Virus record (IMG/VR): IMGVR_UViG_3300028835_000233
Span: 1-43,576 of that record
Direction: 5' to 3' (one strand)
DNA: 43,576 bases
Source of the DNA: a virus
The notes beneath the pieces were generated by a model, which was not told the origin of the DNA, did not search any database, and worked only from the letters and a program-made list of their open reading frames with translations. The translations under genes were made by a program, and so were the position numbers. Below, piece by piece: positions 1-7,697 of the stretch (its first letter is position 1; every line of letters starts with the position of its first letter).

Positions 1-255
1 CGTTTTGCGAACAAGGTCATGCCATTCGACCAAGGTCGCTACGGGCTGTGAAAGGTTATCGCCGCGAGCCGGAATCAACCCGTTTACTCCACGGGTTTTG
101 GCCGTCGCGCCGCCGGAATCAGCTACCAGAAACGTCGCTTGATTGCCCTTAATGACTGCTTCGGTTGTGACGCAATCACGCAGGAGCGACTGGAGCTGCT
201 CAAAACCTGCAATAAACTCTTGCCGGTATTGAATTTGAAAGGCAGTTTCAGCCAT
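1..255 (-). CDS. Major capsid protein, N-terminal 85 residues (cut by window edge)
   Basis: The ATG at 255 follows a strong GGAGG ribosome site. The visible 85 residues begin MAETAFQIQYRQEF and contain VADSGGATAKTRGVNGLIPA, then an EWHDLVRKT segment. This matches the start of the PF19821 type of phage capsid protein, which is expected to form the icosahedral shell with an HK97-like fold. Most of the protein lies beyond base 1. It is the last gene of the leftward head operon, downstream of the scaffold and four small basic proteins. The family call comes from remembered sequence pattern, not a search. Confidence 0.8.
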   Translation of the reverse strand, partial: MAETAFQIQYRQEFIAGFEQLQSLLRDCVTTEAVIKGNQATFLVADSGGATAKTRGVNGLIPARGDNLSQPVATLVEWHDLVRKT

Positions 256-317
256 AAGGCTATCCTCCAATTTGATGGAAAATCCGTATCCACTAAATCG
301 GGTTGGCCTGCGTGACG

Positions 318-348
318 GCCATCAGGTTAGCCAGAAGGGGCTGATGGC
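318..348 (-). promoter_or_regulatory. Hairpin in the capsid mRNA leader
   Basis: The 167 bases between the upstream small gene and the capsid start hold no convincing ORF. They contain an 8-bp perfect inverted repeat (GCCATCAG at 318-325 and CTGATGGC at 341-348) with a 15-base loop. No T-run follows, so a processing or stability structure upstream of a highly expressed gene is more likely than a terminator. The role is inferred. Confidence 0.4.
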
Positions 349-422
349 TGGTGCCGGCAGGGGCCGGTCGGGCGGCCAGGGCTCAAGGAGGTTAGCTGGC
401 CTGTGGTGAGCCGAAATCTAGC

Positions 423-611
423 TCATGATCCTGACGAGGTCAAGCCACCGGACGCGCTTTTGCCGTGCTGGAGCACATGCTTGGTGCCGCCGGTTGTGGC
501 CTTTCGCTTCTTGAAGCCACCCGTGGCGTAGTACAGGGCGACCTGCTTTTTTGTGAACTTGCGGCCTGACGGCGAGCTATACCCGCCGCCCTTGCGCTTC
601 TTGAACGGCAT
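423..611 (-). CDS. Small lysine-rich protein, function unknown
   Basis: A 62-residue basic protein containing PSGRKFTKKQVALYYATGGF followed by KKRK. Its ATG overlaps the upstream stop (TGATG), indicating translational coupling. It lies directly before the capsid leader and is one of four short basic proteins between scaffold and capsid. No enzyme motif is visible. A DNA-contacting or minor virion protein is possible from charge and position only. Confidence 0.65.
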   Translation of the reverse strand: MPFKKRKGGGYSSPSGRKFTKKQVALYYATGGFKKRKATTGGTKHVLQHGKSASGGLTSSGS

Positions 612-916
612 CAGGAGTGACGGCCGCCAGTCGAGCCAGTGGACTCAGAGCGGCTGGCCCGCGAGCGGGATCCTGACGAACGCCACGATTTCGCGGGCTT
701 TTTCATCATCGGCGTGGAACGCGCCCGCATCGTGGACTTGCCGTAGCTGTGACCCATACCTGCATCTTTGATGACTTTCATGCCGCCCTCGGTGTTGAAT
801 TTGTCGCCCTGCGGCGCGCTGTGCGAGTAATTGGCCTTCACAGACTGCGAGTGACCGCCCATCATGGCCTTCTTGATGCCGGGATCGGCCGGTGAATTGT
901 GCGATTTATACGCCAT
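611..916 (-). CDS. Small basic protein, function unknown; capsid-like sequence precedes its start
   Basis: I chose the ATG at 916 (MAYKSHNSPADPG, 101 residues) because a GGGAG ribosome site lies 7 bases upstream. The protein is rich in Lys, Arg, Ser and Gly, with an Arg/Ser-rich tail, and looks unstructured. An in-frame ATG at 961, overlapping the previous stop, would add MAETSFQTHYRGSRK, and the first eleven of those residues resemble the start of the capsid protein at 255. That extension may be a leftover of a duplicated capsid gene end, or a genuine coupled start. Function is not recognised. Confidence 0.6.
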   Translation of the reverse strand: MAYKSHNSPADPGIKKAMMGGHSQSVKANYSHSAPQGDKFNTEGGMKVIKDAGMGHSYGKSTMRARSTPMMKKPAKSWRSSGSRSRASRSESTGSTGGRHS

Positions 917-953
917 TTTCCTGCTCCCTCGGTAATGCGTTTGAAATGATGTC

Positions 954-1172
954 TCAGCCATAACTGGTGCGCAGCTTCGACTTTTCGCCGTCCTTGATGG
1001 CCTTGGCCTTGCGCCGTGGCGTCACTGTCGGCTGGCCGGTCGGTGTCGCCGTACCTGATGGCGGCACAAAGGCCTGCCCCTGACCCGGATTCACCGGGGC
1101 GCCAGATTTTCGCTTTCCGGCCAGCAAATTAAAACTCGCTGACGGTGATCGGGCGCCGAATAAGCCGCTCAT
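954..1172 (-). CDS. Small proline/basic protein, function unknown
   Basis: A 72-residue protein, MSGLFGARSPSASFNLLAGK onward, with a Pro/Thr-rich middle and a basic C-terminus (TPRRKAKAIKDGEKSK). The start overlaps the upstream stop by one base. The low-complexity composition suggests a disordered accessory protein of the head region. No family is recognised. The short coupled reading frame and consistent operon position support it being real. Confidence 0.6.
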   Translation of the reverse strand: MSGLFGARSPSASFNLLAGKRKSGAPVNPGQGQAFVPPSGTATPTGQPTVTPRRKAKAIKDGEKSKLRTSYG

Positions 1173-1390
1173 CAGTACGTCCTCGACAGTACCGTATTTG
1201 CTCCCAGGCCAGTCCTGCCACCGCCGAGATCACCGCCTCTACGGCCACCGCGGCGGCGCTCGCCTGATACCTGCGCTTGCTGCCCGCGCATCGGATCGAT
1301 ACCAGTGAGCGGCTGAGATCCCGGACCCGGAGCTGGTGCGCCGGGCGCACCTTTGCCTCTGCCGAAAACCTTCTTGACCAACTTAGACAT
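1172..1390 (-). CDS. Small Gly/Arg-rich protein, function unknown
   Basis: A 72-residue protein starting MSKLVKKVFGRGKGAPGAPA with a GERRRGGRRGGDLGGG stretch near the middle. It begins 10 bases after the scaffold stop, behind a GGAG ribosome site. It is basic and probably disordered like its neighbours, and none of the four shows a catalytic motif. An overlapping 88-residue frame on the same strand has no comparable start signal and was not chosen. Confidence 0.6.
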   Translation of the reverse strand: MSKLVKKVFGRGKGAPGAPAPGPGSQPLTGIDPMRGQQAQVSGERRRGGRRGGDLGGGRTGLGANTVLSRTY

Positions 1391-1400
1391 CGCAATCTCC

Positions 1401-2330
1401 TTATGCGGCCTGATGTTTCAGGCGAATATCGTACAGTTGTCTGAGCCGGGCCTGCGCTGGCTCGTCATTATTGTAACCCTTGCGGTCATCCTTCATGTAT
1501 TTTTCGAGCTCCGCGATCTCATCGTTGAGCGTTTGCGCCGGATCGCCGCCCTGCGCTGCGATCTGCGCCACCGGATTGACCTTGCGGCTGAGCTCAGCGA
1601 GCCCCTCGAGGACGCCCGGTATATTCATGATCGCCCGGCCCTCGGGATCACGCGCATTCAGGATAACCTCTTTGTATTCGGTGCCGAAAGTGGACTCGAT
1701 CAGGCTGCCGACGAGGTTGATATTGGCGCGGTAGTCGCCGCCCCACTGCTCTCTGAGCGCATCCTCGGTTTCCTGATGCTGCGCGGAATCCATATCCGCG
1801 AGCTGGTCCTGCTGATCCTCGGCAAAGCCGTTGTACCACTCGATCACCGCATGGCCGACCTTGGGATCGACATTCATGCCGTGCAGCACACCCATGAAAT
1901 CGCCCATGATCTCGCGATCCTCCTCACCGATCACCAGCCCATCGGGCAGGTTTTCCATGTAGCCAGCAGCCTCGGCCGGGATGCCATTGGCTGAGCGGAA
2001 GGCGGCCATATCCTCGTCAGTGGCACCCTCACCCGGCGGCTCCTTGAAGGATCCAGAGCGGATCGTGGCCTGAGCCTCACGGAATGACTTGCCCATTTCC
2101 GCAGGCGTGGAAAATCGCTCCAGCGTGGACTTGAATTTGTCATCGTCGCCAGCGTACTCGTCGCGCCAGTTACGATTGACCATGCCATCGTAGTGCTCGA
2201 AAAACGCATCCTGCGTCTCAAATTTGTTCAGGCCCTCGAGGCGCTCGATGTTGTCGCCGGCCATCCCCTCCTGCCAGGTCGGGGCGCCGTCATCGGTTAC
2301 TACGGATTGTGTCTGGTCGTCATCAGCCAT
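1401..2330 (-). CDS. Capsid scaffolding / assembly protein
   Basis: A 309-residue acidic, mostly helical protein sitting between the portal-side genes and the capsid gene, as in T7-like and related podophages. It has a charged N-terminus (MADDDQTQ), a long Gln/Glu/Asp-rich middle and a basic C-terminal helix ending in RLRQLYDIRLKHQAA. Such a C-terminal basic helix is typical for binding coat protein. Scaffold directs procapsid assembly and is then lost from the head. An alternative ATG two codons upstream (2336) is possible; the one at 2330 has the better distance to AAGG. The call rests on position and composition. Confidence 0.75.
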   Translation of the reverse strand: MADDDQTQSVVTDDGAPTWQEGMAGDNIERLEGLNKFETQDAFFEHYDGMVNRNWRDEYAGDDDKFKSTLERFSTPAEMGKSFREAQATIRSGSFKEPPGEGATDEDMAAFRSANGIPAEAAGYMENLPDGLVIGEEDREIMGDFMGVLHGMNVDPKVGHAVIEWYNGFAEDQQDQLADMDSAQHQETEDALREQWGGDYRANINLVGSLIESTFGTEYKEVILNARDPEGRAIMNIPGVLEGLAELSRKVNPVAQIAAQGGDPAQTLNDEIAELEKYMKDDRKGYNNDEPAQARLRQLYDIRLKHQAA

Positions 2331-2616
2331 TTTCATCTACCTTTCTGGTTGCTGTTTTATCGGGATCGGTCCTTACCGGTGCTGCTTTCAGCATCCATAC
2401 TATCGTAGTTCCACAAAATCTCTTGCCTTCTGCAAATGCCGTCAGGTGCTCCCCTGCCGGCCTGAATGATGTGTCGTGAGTGCCGAAGGCCCGCATCAGG
2501 AAGTCCAAGACCATACGCTGCTGGCGAGCATCGGCCTCGCCACGGTGAACGGCCCTCATCGCCTGCACTTCGGCCTCGATGTAATCGGGCCTTTCCAGCG
2601 GATCCTTGTGCGGCAT
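2323..2616 (-). CDS. Bbp19-like phage protein
   Basis: A 97-residue protein with the pattern RMVLDFLMRAFGTHDTSF then AFAEGKRFCGTTIVWML. It resembles the small Bbp19-like proteins found next to portal genes of Bordetella phage BPP-1-type podoviruses. The start at 2616 has TTGAGGA at good spacing; a longer form from 2643 would overlap the portal stop but lacks a close ribosome site. The 3' end overlaps the scaffold start. The family's role is not established; position suggests head assembly or maturation. Confidence 0.65.
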   Translation of the reverse strand: MPHKDPLERPDYIEAEVQAMRAVHRGEADARQQRMVLDFLMRAFGTHDTSFRPAGEHLTAFAEGKRFCGTTIVWMLKAAPVRTDPDKTATRKVDENG

Positions 2617-2642
2617 ACATTCCTCAATAGTCTCCCTGAGCA

Positions 2643-4301
2643 TCAGATGATTGCCGCTCCTTCACCGCCCCCGGCGGCCTCGGCCTGCGCGAAATCTTTT
2701 GCGGCGCTGCCAGCCTGCGCGGCCAGTTCAGCCTCCTGCTGTGCCTGCATTGCTGCCTGCTGCTCGGCAACCAGTTCCGCGACCTCCTCCTCGGAGCGCA
2801 TGTGCTTGAGATCCAATCCGACGCCCTCGATTGCTGACCTTAGCGTGGACTGGATATCCACGATATTGCCGGCACTCTGATCGAGCTGCATAGCGCGCTC
2901 AATGAGATCGGCAGACTCGAGGAATTCGGACGCATTCTTGCGCTCGATGGCCTCATGCAGCGGGCTGATGAATTTGAAATGCACATCCCTGCCCTGCAGT
3001 TCCCGCGGGATATCCTGCACCGCGCCGAAGTGACCGGATCGCAGCAGCGAGTCAAACGTGTCCTCGCACAGGGCGCCGTTGTATTCGTGCTCCATTGGCT
3101 CGAATAGCGGCAGTGCGGCCCGGACGTACTCCTCGACCCGCTGGCCGACCTCGAATGCCGTCATATCGCCCTCGGGCGGCGGCAGAGTCAGTTTGTTCAG
3201 GTAGAAAGCGCTGGCGAGCATCTGCATCTGCTGATCGTGGACATCGTAGCCCATCGGCAAACCGCGCCTATCCTGCGTGATAGGCCGCAATACATCGCCC
3301 TTGCGCTCGTCGTATTCGACATCGGCCCAGGTGATGCCGCCGGCATAGAGCTGCACATCGGATCGGATCGCATCCTGCGTGGCGATCATCGGCGGCCTGA
3401 CGGAAATCTCGCCGGCCTCGAGGAGCGTCAGCGTCATCGCCTGTAACAGACGCGCATCGGGCAATCCGGCAACAGTGGCGGGGGAGTATGCGTATTGGGA
3501 GCCCGATACGGTCTGCCATCTCGGCAGGATGATGCCATGAGAGAAGGTGCCCATTTCGTGAATGATGTGCTTGTTGAGCACATCCATGTAAACCAGCACC
3601 CACGGATATCCACGGCCTTGGCCCTGCTGACCCTCATAGACATCGGTGGAGATCGCAGCCCTCATGTATTGCGGGCTGACGTAGGTATCGGTCACGTAAT
3701 CGGGTTTCTTGTTGCGCTGTGTCGGGTGCAGCGCGTCCTCACCGAACTGCTGCTTGAGCTGCTTGATGGTCGGCTTCCACTTGATATAGATTTCACCGAC
3801 CGAGCCATCGGCCATTTCGTCCCAGGCCACATCGCGGAGATGCCAGCAGCGGTACAGCAGGTGTGGCTGCTCGGCGTCCCAGTTGATCTCTCGACTCAGG
3901 CAGCACTGGCCGAATGCGGCAAAATCCGCATCGCCCTCAGTGGTCGCCCGGATAAAGTGCGCATGCCGGTCATACATGGCGAATTTCATGCGCTTGGTGG
4001 CCCATTCAAGCCATTCCTTTGCATTCTTGGTGAGGCGATCCTCGTCATCGACGGTGATGCCAAACCAGTCTTTTCGACGCGGCCTGAGCATGGCGGCGAA
4101 GGCATTGCTGAGCTCGCGATGCACGATCAGGGGGTAGCTCGAGAAAAGCTGCTCAGCAAATTCCTCGCCAATATAACGGGTTAGAGTGAAGTCAGCGCGC
4201 TGCGGGTAAAAGTGCTCGGAGATTTCCTGCCACAACGTAGTGATCGCCTTACGGACGTTGAATAACGCCGTGGCGCGTTCGACCAGCTCTTGTGGCCTCA
4301 T
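2643..4301 (-). CDS. Portal / head-tail connector protein
   Basis: A 552-residue protein similar to the T7 gp8-type head-tail connector family (PF12236), judged by length, gene position after TerL, and segments such as EISEHFYPQRADFTLTRYIG near the N-terminus and LASAFYLNKLTLPPPEGDMT around two thirds along. Twelve copies would form the ring through which DNA enters and leaves the head. The C-terminal 80 residues are Ala/Gln/Glu-rich and probably helical or disordered, as in other podovirus portals. It is intact, with tight junctions on both sides. Confidence 0.88.
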   Translation of the reverse strand: MRPQELVERATALFNVRKAITTLWQEISEHFYPQRADFTLTRYIGEEFAEQLFSSYPLIVHRELSNAFAAMLRPRRKDWFGITVDDEDRLTKNAKEWLEWATKRMKFAMYDRHAHFIRATTEGDADFAAFGQCCLSREINWDAEQPHLLYRCWHLRDVAWDEMADGSVGEIYIKWKPTIKQLKQQFGEDALHPTQRNKKPDYVTDTYVSPQYMRAAISTDVYEGQQGQGRGYPWVLVYMDVLNKHIIHEMGTFSHGIILPRWQTVSGSQYAYSPATVAGLPDARLLQAMTLTLLEAGEISVRPPMIATQDAIRSDVQLYAGGITWADVEYDERKGDVLRPITQDRRGLPMGYDVHDQQMQMLASAFYLNKLTLPPPEGDMTAFEVGQRVEEYVRAALPLFEPMEHEYNGALCEDTFDSLLRSGHFGAVQDIPRELQGRDVHFKFISPLHEAIERKNASEFLESADLIERAMQLDQSAGNIVDIQSTLRSAIEGVGLDLKHMRSEEEVAELVAEQQAAMQAQQEAELAAQAGSAAKDFAQAEAAGGGEGAAII

Positions 4302-4302
4302 G

Positions 4303-4542
4303 TCAGCCTCCGAGTGTATCCGTCAGCACAGTCGAGGCGCGTGAGCCGACGACACCAGCCTGTTTGCGCCTTGCCCGCCTGCGACCCTCCTCCTCATCCG
4401 GGATCTGACCGGCGCCATAAATGGCATCCAGCCTGCTCTTTTCCTGAGCCGCTGCCTTGGCACGGCGCTCGCCCTTGGTCGAGTAGCCCTTGCCGGTCGA
4501 GAAGCTAATCATGCGTTTTGCCGTGTTTTTCAGTCCACTCAT
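4303..4542 (-). CDS. Small protein between terminase and portal
   Basis: A 79-residue basic protein ending in QAGVVGSRASTVLTDTLGG. Short proteins with a similar glycine/arginine/serine/threonine end are common next to terminase or portal genes of podophages. The start overlaps the TerL stop (ATGA). No enzyme motif is present. It could act in head-neck assembly or packaging; this is inferred from position only. Confidence 0.65.
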   Translation of the reverse strand: MSGLKNTAKRMISFSTGKGYSTKGERRAKAAAQEKSRLDAIYGAGQIPDEEEGRRRARRKQAGVVGSRASTVLTDTLGG

Positions 4543-6131
4543 TTCCGTCTCCTTGGTCCGAAGTTGACTGCCGGGTGCTTCTTGCCGCCCGGAATCTTAC
4601 CAACTCGCTGATCCGGCCGCCATTCCTGCAGATGTGTGGTTGCTTTCGGCCCTGCCACCCACGCCATGACAATAGCATCGCCCTTGTCCGGGGAGCGGCC
4701 AAGCATCTTGATGACATCGGCCTTGGTTGTGGCCTTGATGCCCTGCGGGGTTAAGCTCCAGCGCGGTGCGGTCAGGTCCGATACGATCTCGGGATCATCC
4801 GGCAGCGCTATCGGTGAGCCACCATCCTGCCCCGGATCCAGCGCCTCGCGGAATTTCCACAATACCTCGCTGCGCTTGTTGAAAAATCCAAGCTGGCGCT
4901 CGGCGGTGCGCGATGTCGATTTATCCATGCCGATATGCTTGCGTACCTCGACGCCGTTTTCCTTGCAGTGCCCATAGGCCTGAGCGCCGTTTGTCTCACC
5001 ACAGTCGAAAATCACTATCGCCTCATGGCGGCGATGCTTCATGACCAGTGCAGCGACATCCGAGCCGTGCGGCGTATCCACACCGGGCACCACGATCAGC
5101 GGCGCATACCAGCCATCATGACGCGGCGCCAGCACCGTTTTGTCCTTCTGGCGGGCAGCATCGACGCCCATTGCGCACATCGGCACCCCGTAGGGAGGAT
5201 CGACCTGCCATCGATTCTGCGCCCGGCGTACCCATTCAGTCGGTATGAGCTGGTCAGCCTCGTCCTGGCGGGCTGCCATGAAATTGCCATCGCGGATTGC
5301 CGATCTCAGCGGCTCAGGCAGAGCATCGAGCTGCGCGGCATATCCGGTATTGGCCAGAAACGGATTGTCAGAGAGATGCGCCGGAATGAAGGTCCGAGAC
5401 ATCGGCCGCTGTACCTTACCGTTAATTTCGACAGGCTCGGGCCCATCGACCCACATATCGCGGCCATCCTTGTCGGAAACCACGTAGCGGAGCTCGCCGT
5501 GCTTGGCCGGATTCGGATGCCGCGGATCCAGCCACGGCGCGAACATCGGGATAATCCAGTCGCCGGCCGGATCGGTGGGCGGGTTTGAGGCAAAAATCAC
5601 GCGGCAGCGCTGGCCCGGATTGGTGCTCCTGACCCATCCCATGAGAAAGCGAATCTGCGCCTCACGATTCTGCACGACCTCATCGACAGCGAGGAGATCA
5701 TGCGGCTGGCCCTGCCAGTGCGCCTCATCTCCGAGCTGTGCCAAGCCGCCGAAATCGATGATCTTGCCGTTGACCGTTTTCAGCCTTGGCGGGATCGAGC
5801 CCTTGAATCCCTTGTCGGTGCCGTTTATTTCCTTGGCCCGATCCATGATCGCGGTCAGATCGACGTAATGCTTGCGGATTATGAGCGCTCGCTGATGCTG
5901 CTCGAATGCGCAGCCCAGTATCAGATCGGTTTTGCCGCCGGCCGCCTCACCGCCGTAGAGCAGAACATCAGCCTTGCAATCCACAGCCGAGAGCTGCGGG
6001 CCGACAGTCGGGAACCATAAATGCCCCGCTGACTGGTCCTCGACAAACTGATCGAGCTCGGCGCGCTTGTCCTCGGGCAAGGCCTGATATTTCTCCATCA
6101 GGTCATCGATCAGTGCCGATTCTCTACTCAT
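4539..6131 (-). CDS. terL: Terminase large subunit (packaging ATPase and nuclease)
   Basis: A 530-residue DNA-packaging motor protein. Walker A is GGEAAGGKT at about residues 60-68. Walker B is DLLAVDEV with D150 and E151, and RCRVIFASNPP follows as the coupling motif. The C-terminal RNase-H-like nuclease shows MGVDAA (D324), FDCGE (D376) and a late GDAIVMAW acidic motif. It cleaves concatemers and pumps DNA through the portal. The start at 6131 overlaps the preceding small gene. Length and motifs are complete. An N-terminal acidic helix precedes the ATPase domain. Confidence 0.95.
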   Translation of the reverse strand: MSRESALIDDLMEKYQALPEDKRAELDQFVEDQSAGHLWFPTVGPQLSAVDCKADVLLYGGEAAGGKTDLILGCAFEQHQRALIIRKHYVDLTAIMDRAKEINGTDKGFKGSIPPRLKTVNGKIIDFGGLAQLGDEAHWQGQPHDLLAVDEVVQNREAQIRFLMGWVRSTNPGQRCRVIFASNPPTDPAGDWIIPMFAPWLDPRHPNPAKHGELRYVVSDKDGRDMWVDGPEPVEINGKVQRPMSRTFIPAHLSDNPFLANTGYAAQLDALPEPLRSAIRDGNFMAARQDEADQLIPTEWVRRAQNRWQVDPPYGVPMCAMGVDAARQKDKTVLAPRHDGWYAPLIVVPGVDTPHGSDVAALVMKHRRHEAIVIFDCGETNGAQAYGHCKENGVEVRKHIGMDKSTSRTAERQLGFFNKRSEVLWKFREALDPGQDGGSPIALPDDPEIVSDLTAPRWSLTPQGIKATTKADVIKMLGRSPDKGDAIVMAWVAGPKATTHLQEWRPDQRVGKIPGGKKHPAVNFGPRRRK

Positions 6132-6270
6132 CGTCGTTTGCCACCGCCTGCTTTAATTCGTGAATCTGCGCCAGCGCCGGCAGCTCGCCGGAAGCGACAA
6201 AGGTCAGCCGAGAGGGATAGTCGGCAATGTTCCACCGGTATTGGCCCCACAAAAAGCTGTCCTCGGGCAT
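6124..6270 (-). CDS. Small 48-residue protein upstream of TerL
   Basis: I chose the ATG at 6270 (MPEDSFLWGQYRWNIADYPS) because it overlaps the upstream stop as TGATG and the longer version starts inside that gene. The aromatic N-terminus and the ELPALAQIHELKQAV helix look like a folded small protein. Translation is coupled to TerL downstream (the stop overlaps the TerL start). No family is recognised. Confidence 0.55.
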   Translation of the reverse strand: MPEDSFLWGQYRWNIADYPSRLTFVASGELPALAQIHELKQAVANDDE

Positions 6271-6485
6271 CAGGCATCTACCTTGTAGCTGACCCAGATG
6301 GTGCGATTGCAGGCGCATCGATAGCCGCGCCCGCCCTGCGAATCAGTGCCAAACTGCTCCCAGGCCTTGAGACAATACTCGCATTTGCCGTCATTCCACT
6401 TGGCCTTTTCCCGCACCCTGGCATGCCACAGCGCAAAAACCAGCACTGCGGCGAGGAGGATGACGGCGATTGTGAGATTGCCCAT
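6270..6485 (-). CDS. Small membrane protein with a zinc-knuckle-like end
   Basis: A 71-residue protein with an N-terminal transmembrane segment (residues 3-20, rich in Ile, Leu, Val and Ala) followed by a soluble part with CEYC and CAC cysteines, which could bind a metal or form a disulfide. It is the first gene after the terminator at 6504-6543. Function is not recognised; an inner-membrane anchor with a short cytoplasmic or periplasmic domain is all that can be said. Confidence 0.6.
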   Translation of the reverse strand: MGNLTIAVILLAAVLVFALWHARVREKAKWNDGKCEYCLKAWEQFGTDSQGGRGYRCACNRTIWVSYKVDA

Positions 6486-6503
6486 GTGATCGGATCACAC
6501 CTG

Positions 6504-6543
6504 AAAAAAAAGGGCAGCCCCGAAAATAACGTCGAGACTGCCC
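6504..6543 (-). terminator. Rho-independent terminator before the TerL genes
   Basis: On the minus strand GGGCAG (6543-6538) pairs with CTGCCC (6517-6512) and is followed directly by eight T residues. It lies just after the 181-residue virion-like gene. Since the downstream head genes have no obvious promoter of their own, it may be a partial terminator that sets different expression levels. Confidence 0.85.
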
Positions 6544-6565
6544 AAGAGGAACGAGCGATGCCCGT

Positions 6566-7111
6566 TTACGATACCAGCGGGCTGAGATCGATCACACGAT
6601 ACTGCACATCGACCACCAGATCGCTGCCATCAGCTATATCGCCAGCCAGCAGTTGAAATTCGATATTGTCATTATCGAGATTGGTGAGATCGACCGAATC
6701 GAGGCCAGATGCCGCGGCCACGCGGAATGCAAGGCGCATCTCGTCGGTAGTCTGATCTAAAAATCCCGTGGTTTCGATATCGCCCAAAGGCTGCCCGCCA
6801 GCGGTGCCGTAGGTGATTCTGATGTCCTCACCGGCGGCAATGCCGGTGTAAGCGGCGCCAGCAGCTTTCGATACCGTCGCCTCCATCAAAACCAGCGCTT
6901 TACCGACTCCAGGGGCCGGGACCAGCTCGACTGGCGTCGAAAATGCTGCTGCAGCCAGCGCAGCCGCAATGGTCGCCGTGTCGCGGGCTTGGGGCTCAAT
7001 AACGGCGTTTTGTAAGCCGGCATTGGCGTCATTAACGATCAATTCGGATCTGGGGCCCAGTCCAAAGCGTCGTCCGTGAATACTCGTCTGAATTGAAGGT
7101 TTACCTGCCAT
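6566..7111 (-). CDS. Probable structural (decoration-like) protein
   Basis: A 181-residue protein, MAGKPSIQTSIHGRRFGLGP onward, rich in Ala, Thr, Val and Asp and with predicted beta character toward the C-terminus (VVDVQYRVIDLSPLVS). No catalytic motif is visible. It has its own GGAGATAGAG ribosome site and is followed at once by a strong terminator. Both suggest high expression, as for a capsid decoration or head-fibre protein. The structural role is inferred, and mass spectrometry of virions would settle it. Confidence 0.6.
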   Translation of the reverse strand: MAGKPSIQTSIHGRRFGLGPRSELIVNDANAGLQNAVIEPQARDTATIAAALAAAAFSTPVELVPAPGVGKALVLMEATVSKAAGAAYTGIAAGEDIRITYGTAGGQPLGDIETTGFLDQTTDEMRLAFRVAAASGLDSVDLTNLDNDNIEFQLLAGDIADGSDLVVDVQYRVIDLSPLVS

Positions 7112-7154
7112 CTCTATCTCCTTATGGGTTGCATTGCTGTAGAGAACGGGCTGA

Positions 7155-7319
7155 CTATACTCCGCGAGCTGCGATCTTGCGAATATGCTCGCCTATGGCG
7201 CTCAGCTCCACTTTTGGAGCTTTCGGGCGGGGCCCACCAGCCTCAGACTTGATGTATTGCCGGCTGCGGTGAACGTCCTGCTTGTAGGCCTTTCTGGTCC
7301 GATACCGGCCGCGTTTCAT
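7155..7319 (-). CDS. Small 54-residue basic protein
   Basis: A short gene starting MKRGRYRTRKAYKQDVHRSR and ending in GEHIRKIAARGV. The ATG overlaps the stop of the upstream gene (ATGA), and the frame fills the gap before the next gene. The strongly basic N-terminus suggests nucleic-acid contact. Function unknown. Support comes from coupling and from the frame filling a gap in an otherwise gapless operon. Confidence 0.55.
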   Translation of the reverse strand: MKRGRYRTRKAYKQDVHRSRQYIKSEAGGPRPKAPKVELSAIGEHIRKIAARGV

Positions 7320-7609
7320 CGCTCGATCCGGCCGGAATGGCGCTTAATCATGTCAAAAGCCTTCTTGTCGATCTCGGCGCCCCGGACCTCGATATCGAAA
7401 AACGCCGGAATCTGAGTTTTGCCACCACCGCGGCCACCAGCAAACATCCAAGTGACACCATCCTCGACCCACGCCAAACGGCCCTCCGGGATGAAAATTT
7501 TGCGGCTCGGAATCGAAATCAATTTCTGACCGGGCACCCACAAGCCCTCGGCAGTGACAATCGCACCAGCCGCCATCGCTCCAATAAACTGCCGCCTGCT
7601 AATCTCCAT
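7316..7609 (-). CDS. Small protein with a twin-arginine signal-like leader
   Basis: A 97-residue protein whose N-terminus MEISRRQFIGAMAAGAIVTA fits the Tat consensus (S-R-R-x-F followed by an Ala/Gly-rich hydrophobic stretch). It continues with WVPGQKLISIP, a segment I recall from many phage proteins encoded near head genes and annotated only as twin-arginine proteins. Whether it is exported by the host Tat system or the leader is a membrane or virion anchor is not known. The C-terminal half (FAGGRGGGKTQIPAFFDIEV) is not recognised. Confidence 0.65.
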   Translation of the reverse strand: MEISRRQFIGAMAAGAIVTAEGLWVPGQKLISIPSRKIFIPEGRLAWVEDGVTWMFAGGRGGGKTQIPAFFDIEVRGAEIDKKAFDMIKRHSGRIER

Positions 7610-7697
7610 CCGGGAACTCCGAAAAATAAAAAACCGCGATCACGCCGAAAACCAACAGCACCGCGATCAGAAAAGGCCAGAAAAATATCTCAGCCAC
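7599..7697 (-). CDS. 32-residue single-span membrane peptide (GTG start)
   Basis: A short frame, MAEIFFWPFLIAVLLVFGVI onward, ending EFPDGD. About 20 residues are hydrophobic, flanked by an acidic N-terminal residue and an acidic tail. The GTG overlaps the preceding stop and the TAG overlaps the next ATG, so it sits exactly in the gap between two coupled genes. Function unknown. It is small enough that the hydrophobicity could be chance, but the coupling at both ends supports it. Confidence 0.5.
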   Translation of the reverse strand: MAEIFFWPFLIAVLLVFGVIAVFYFSEFPDGD

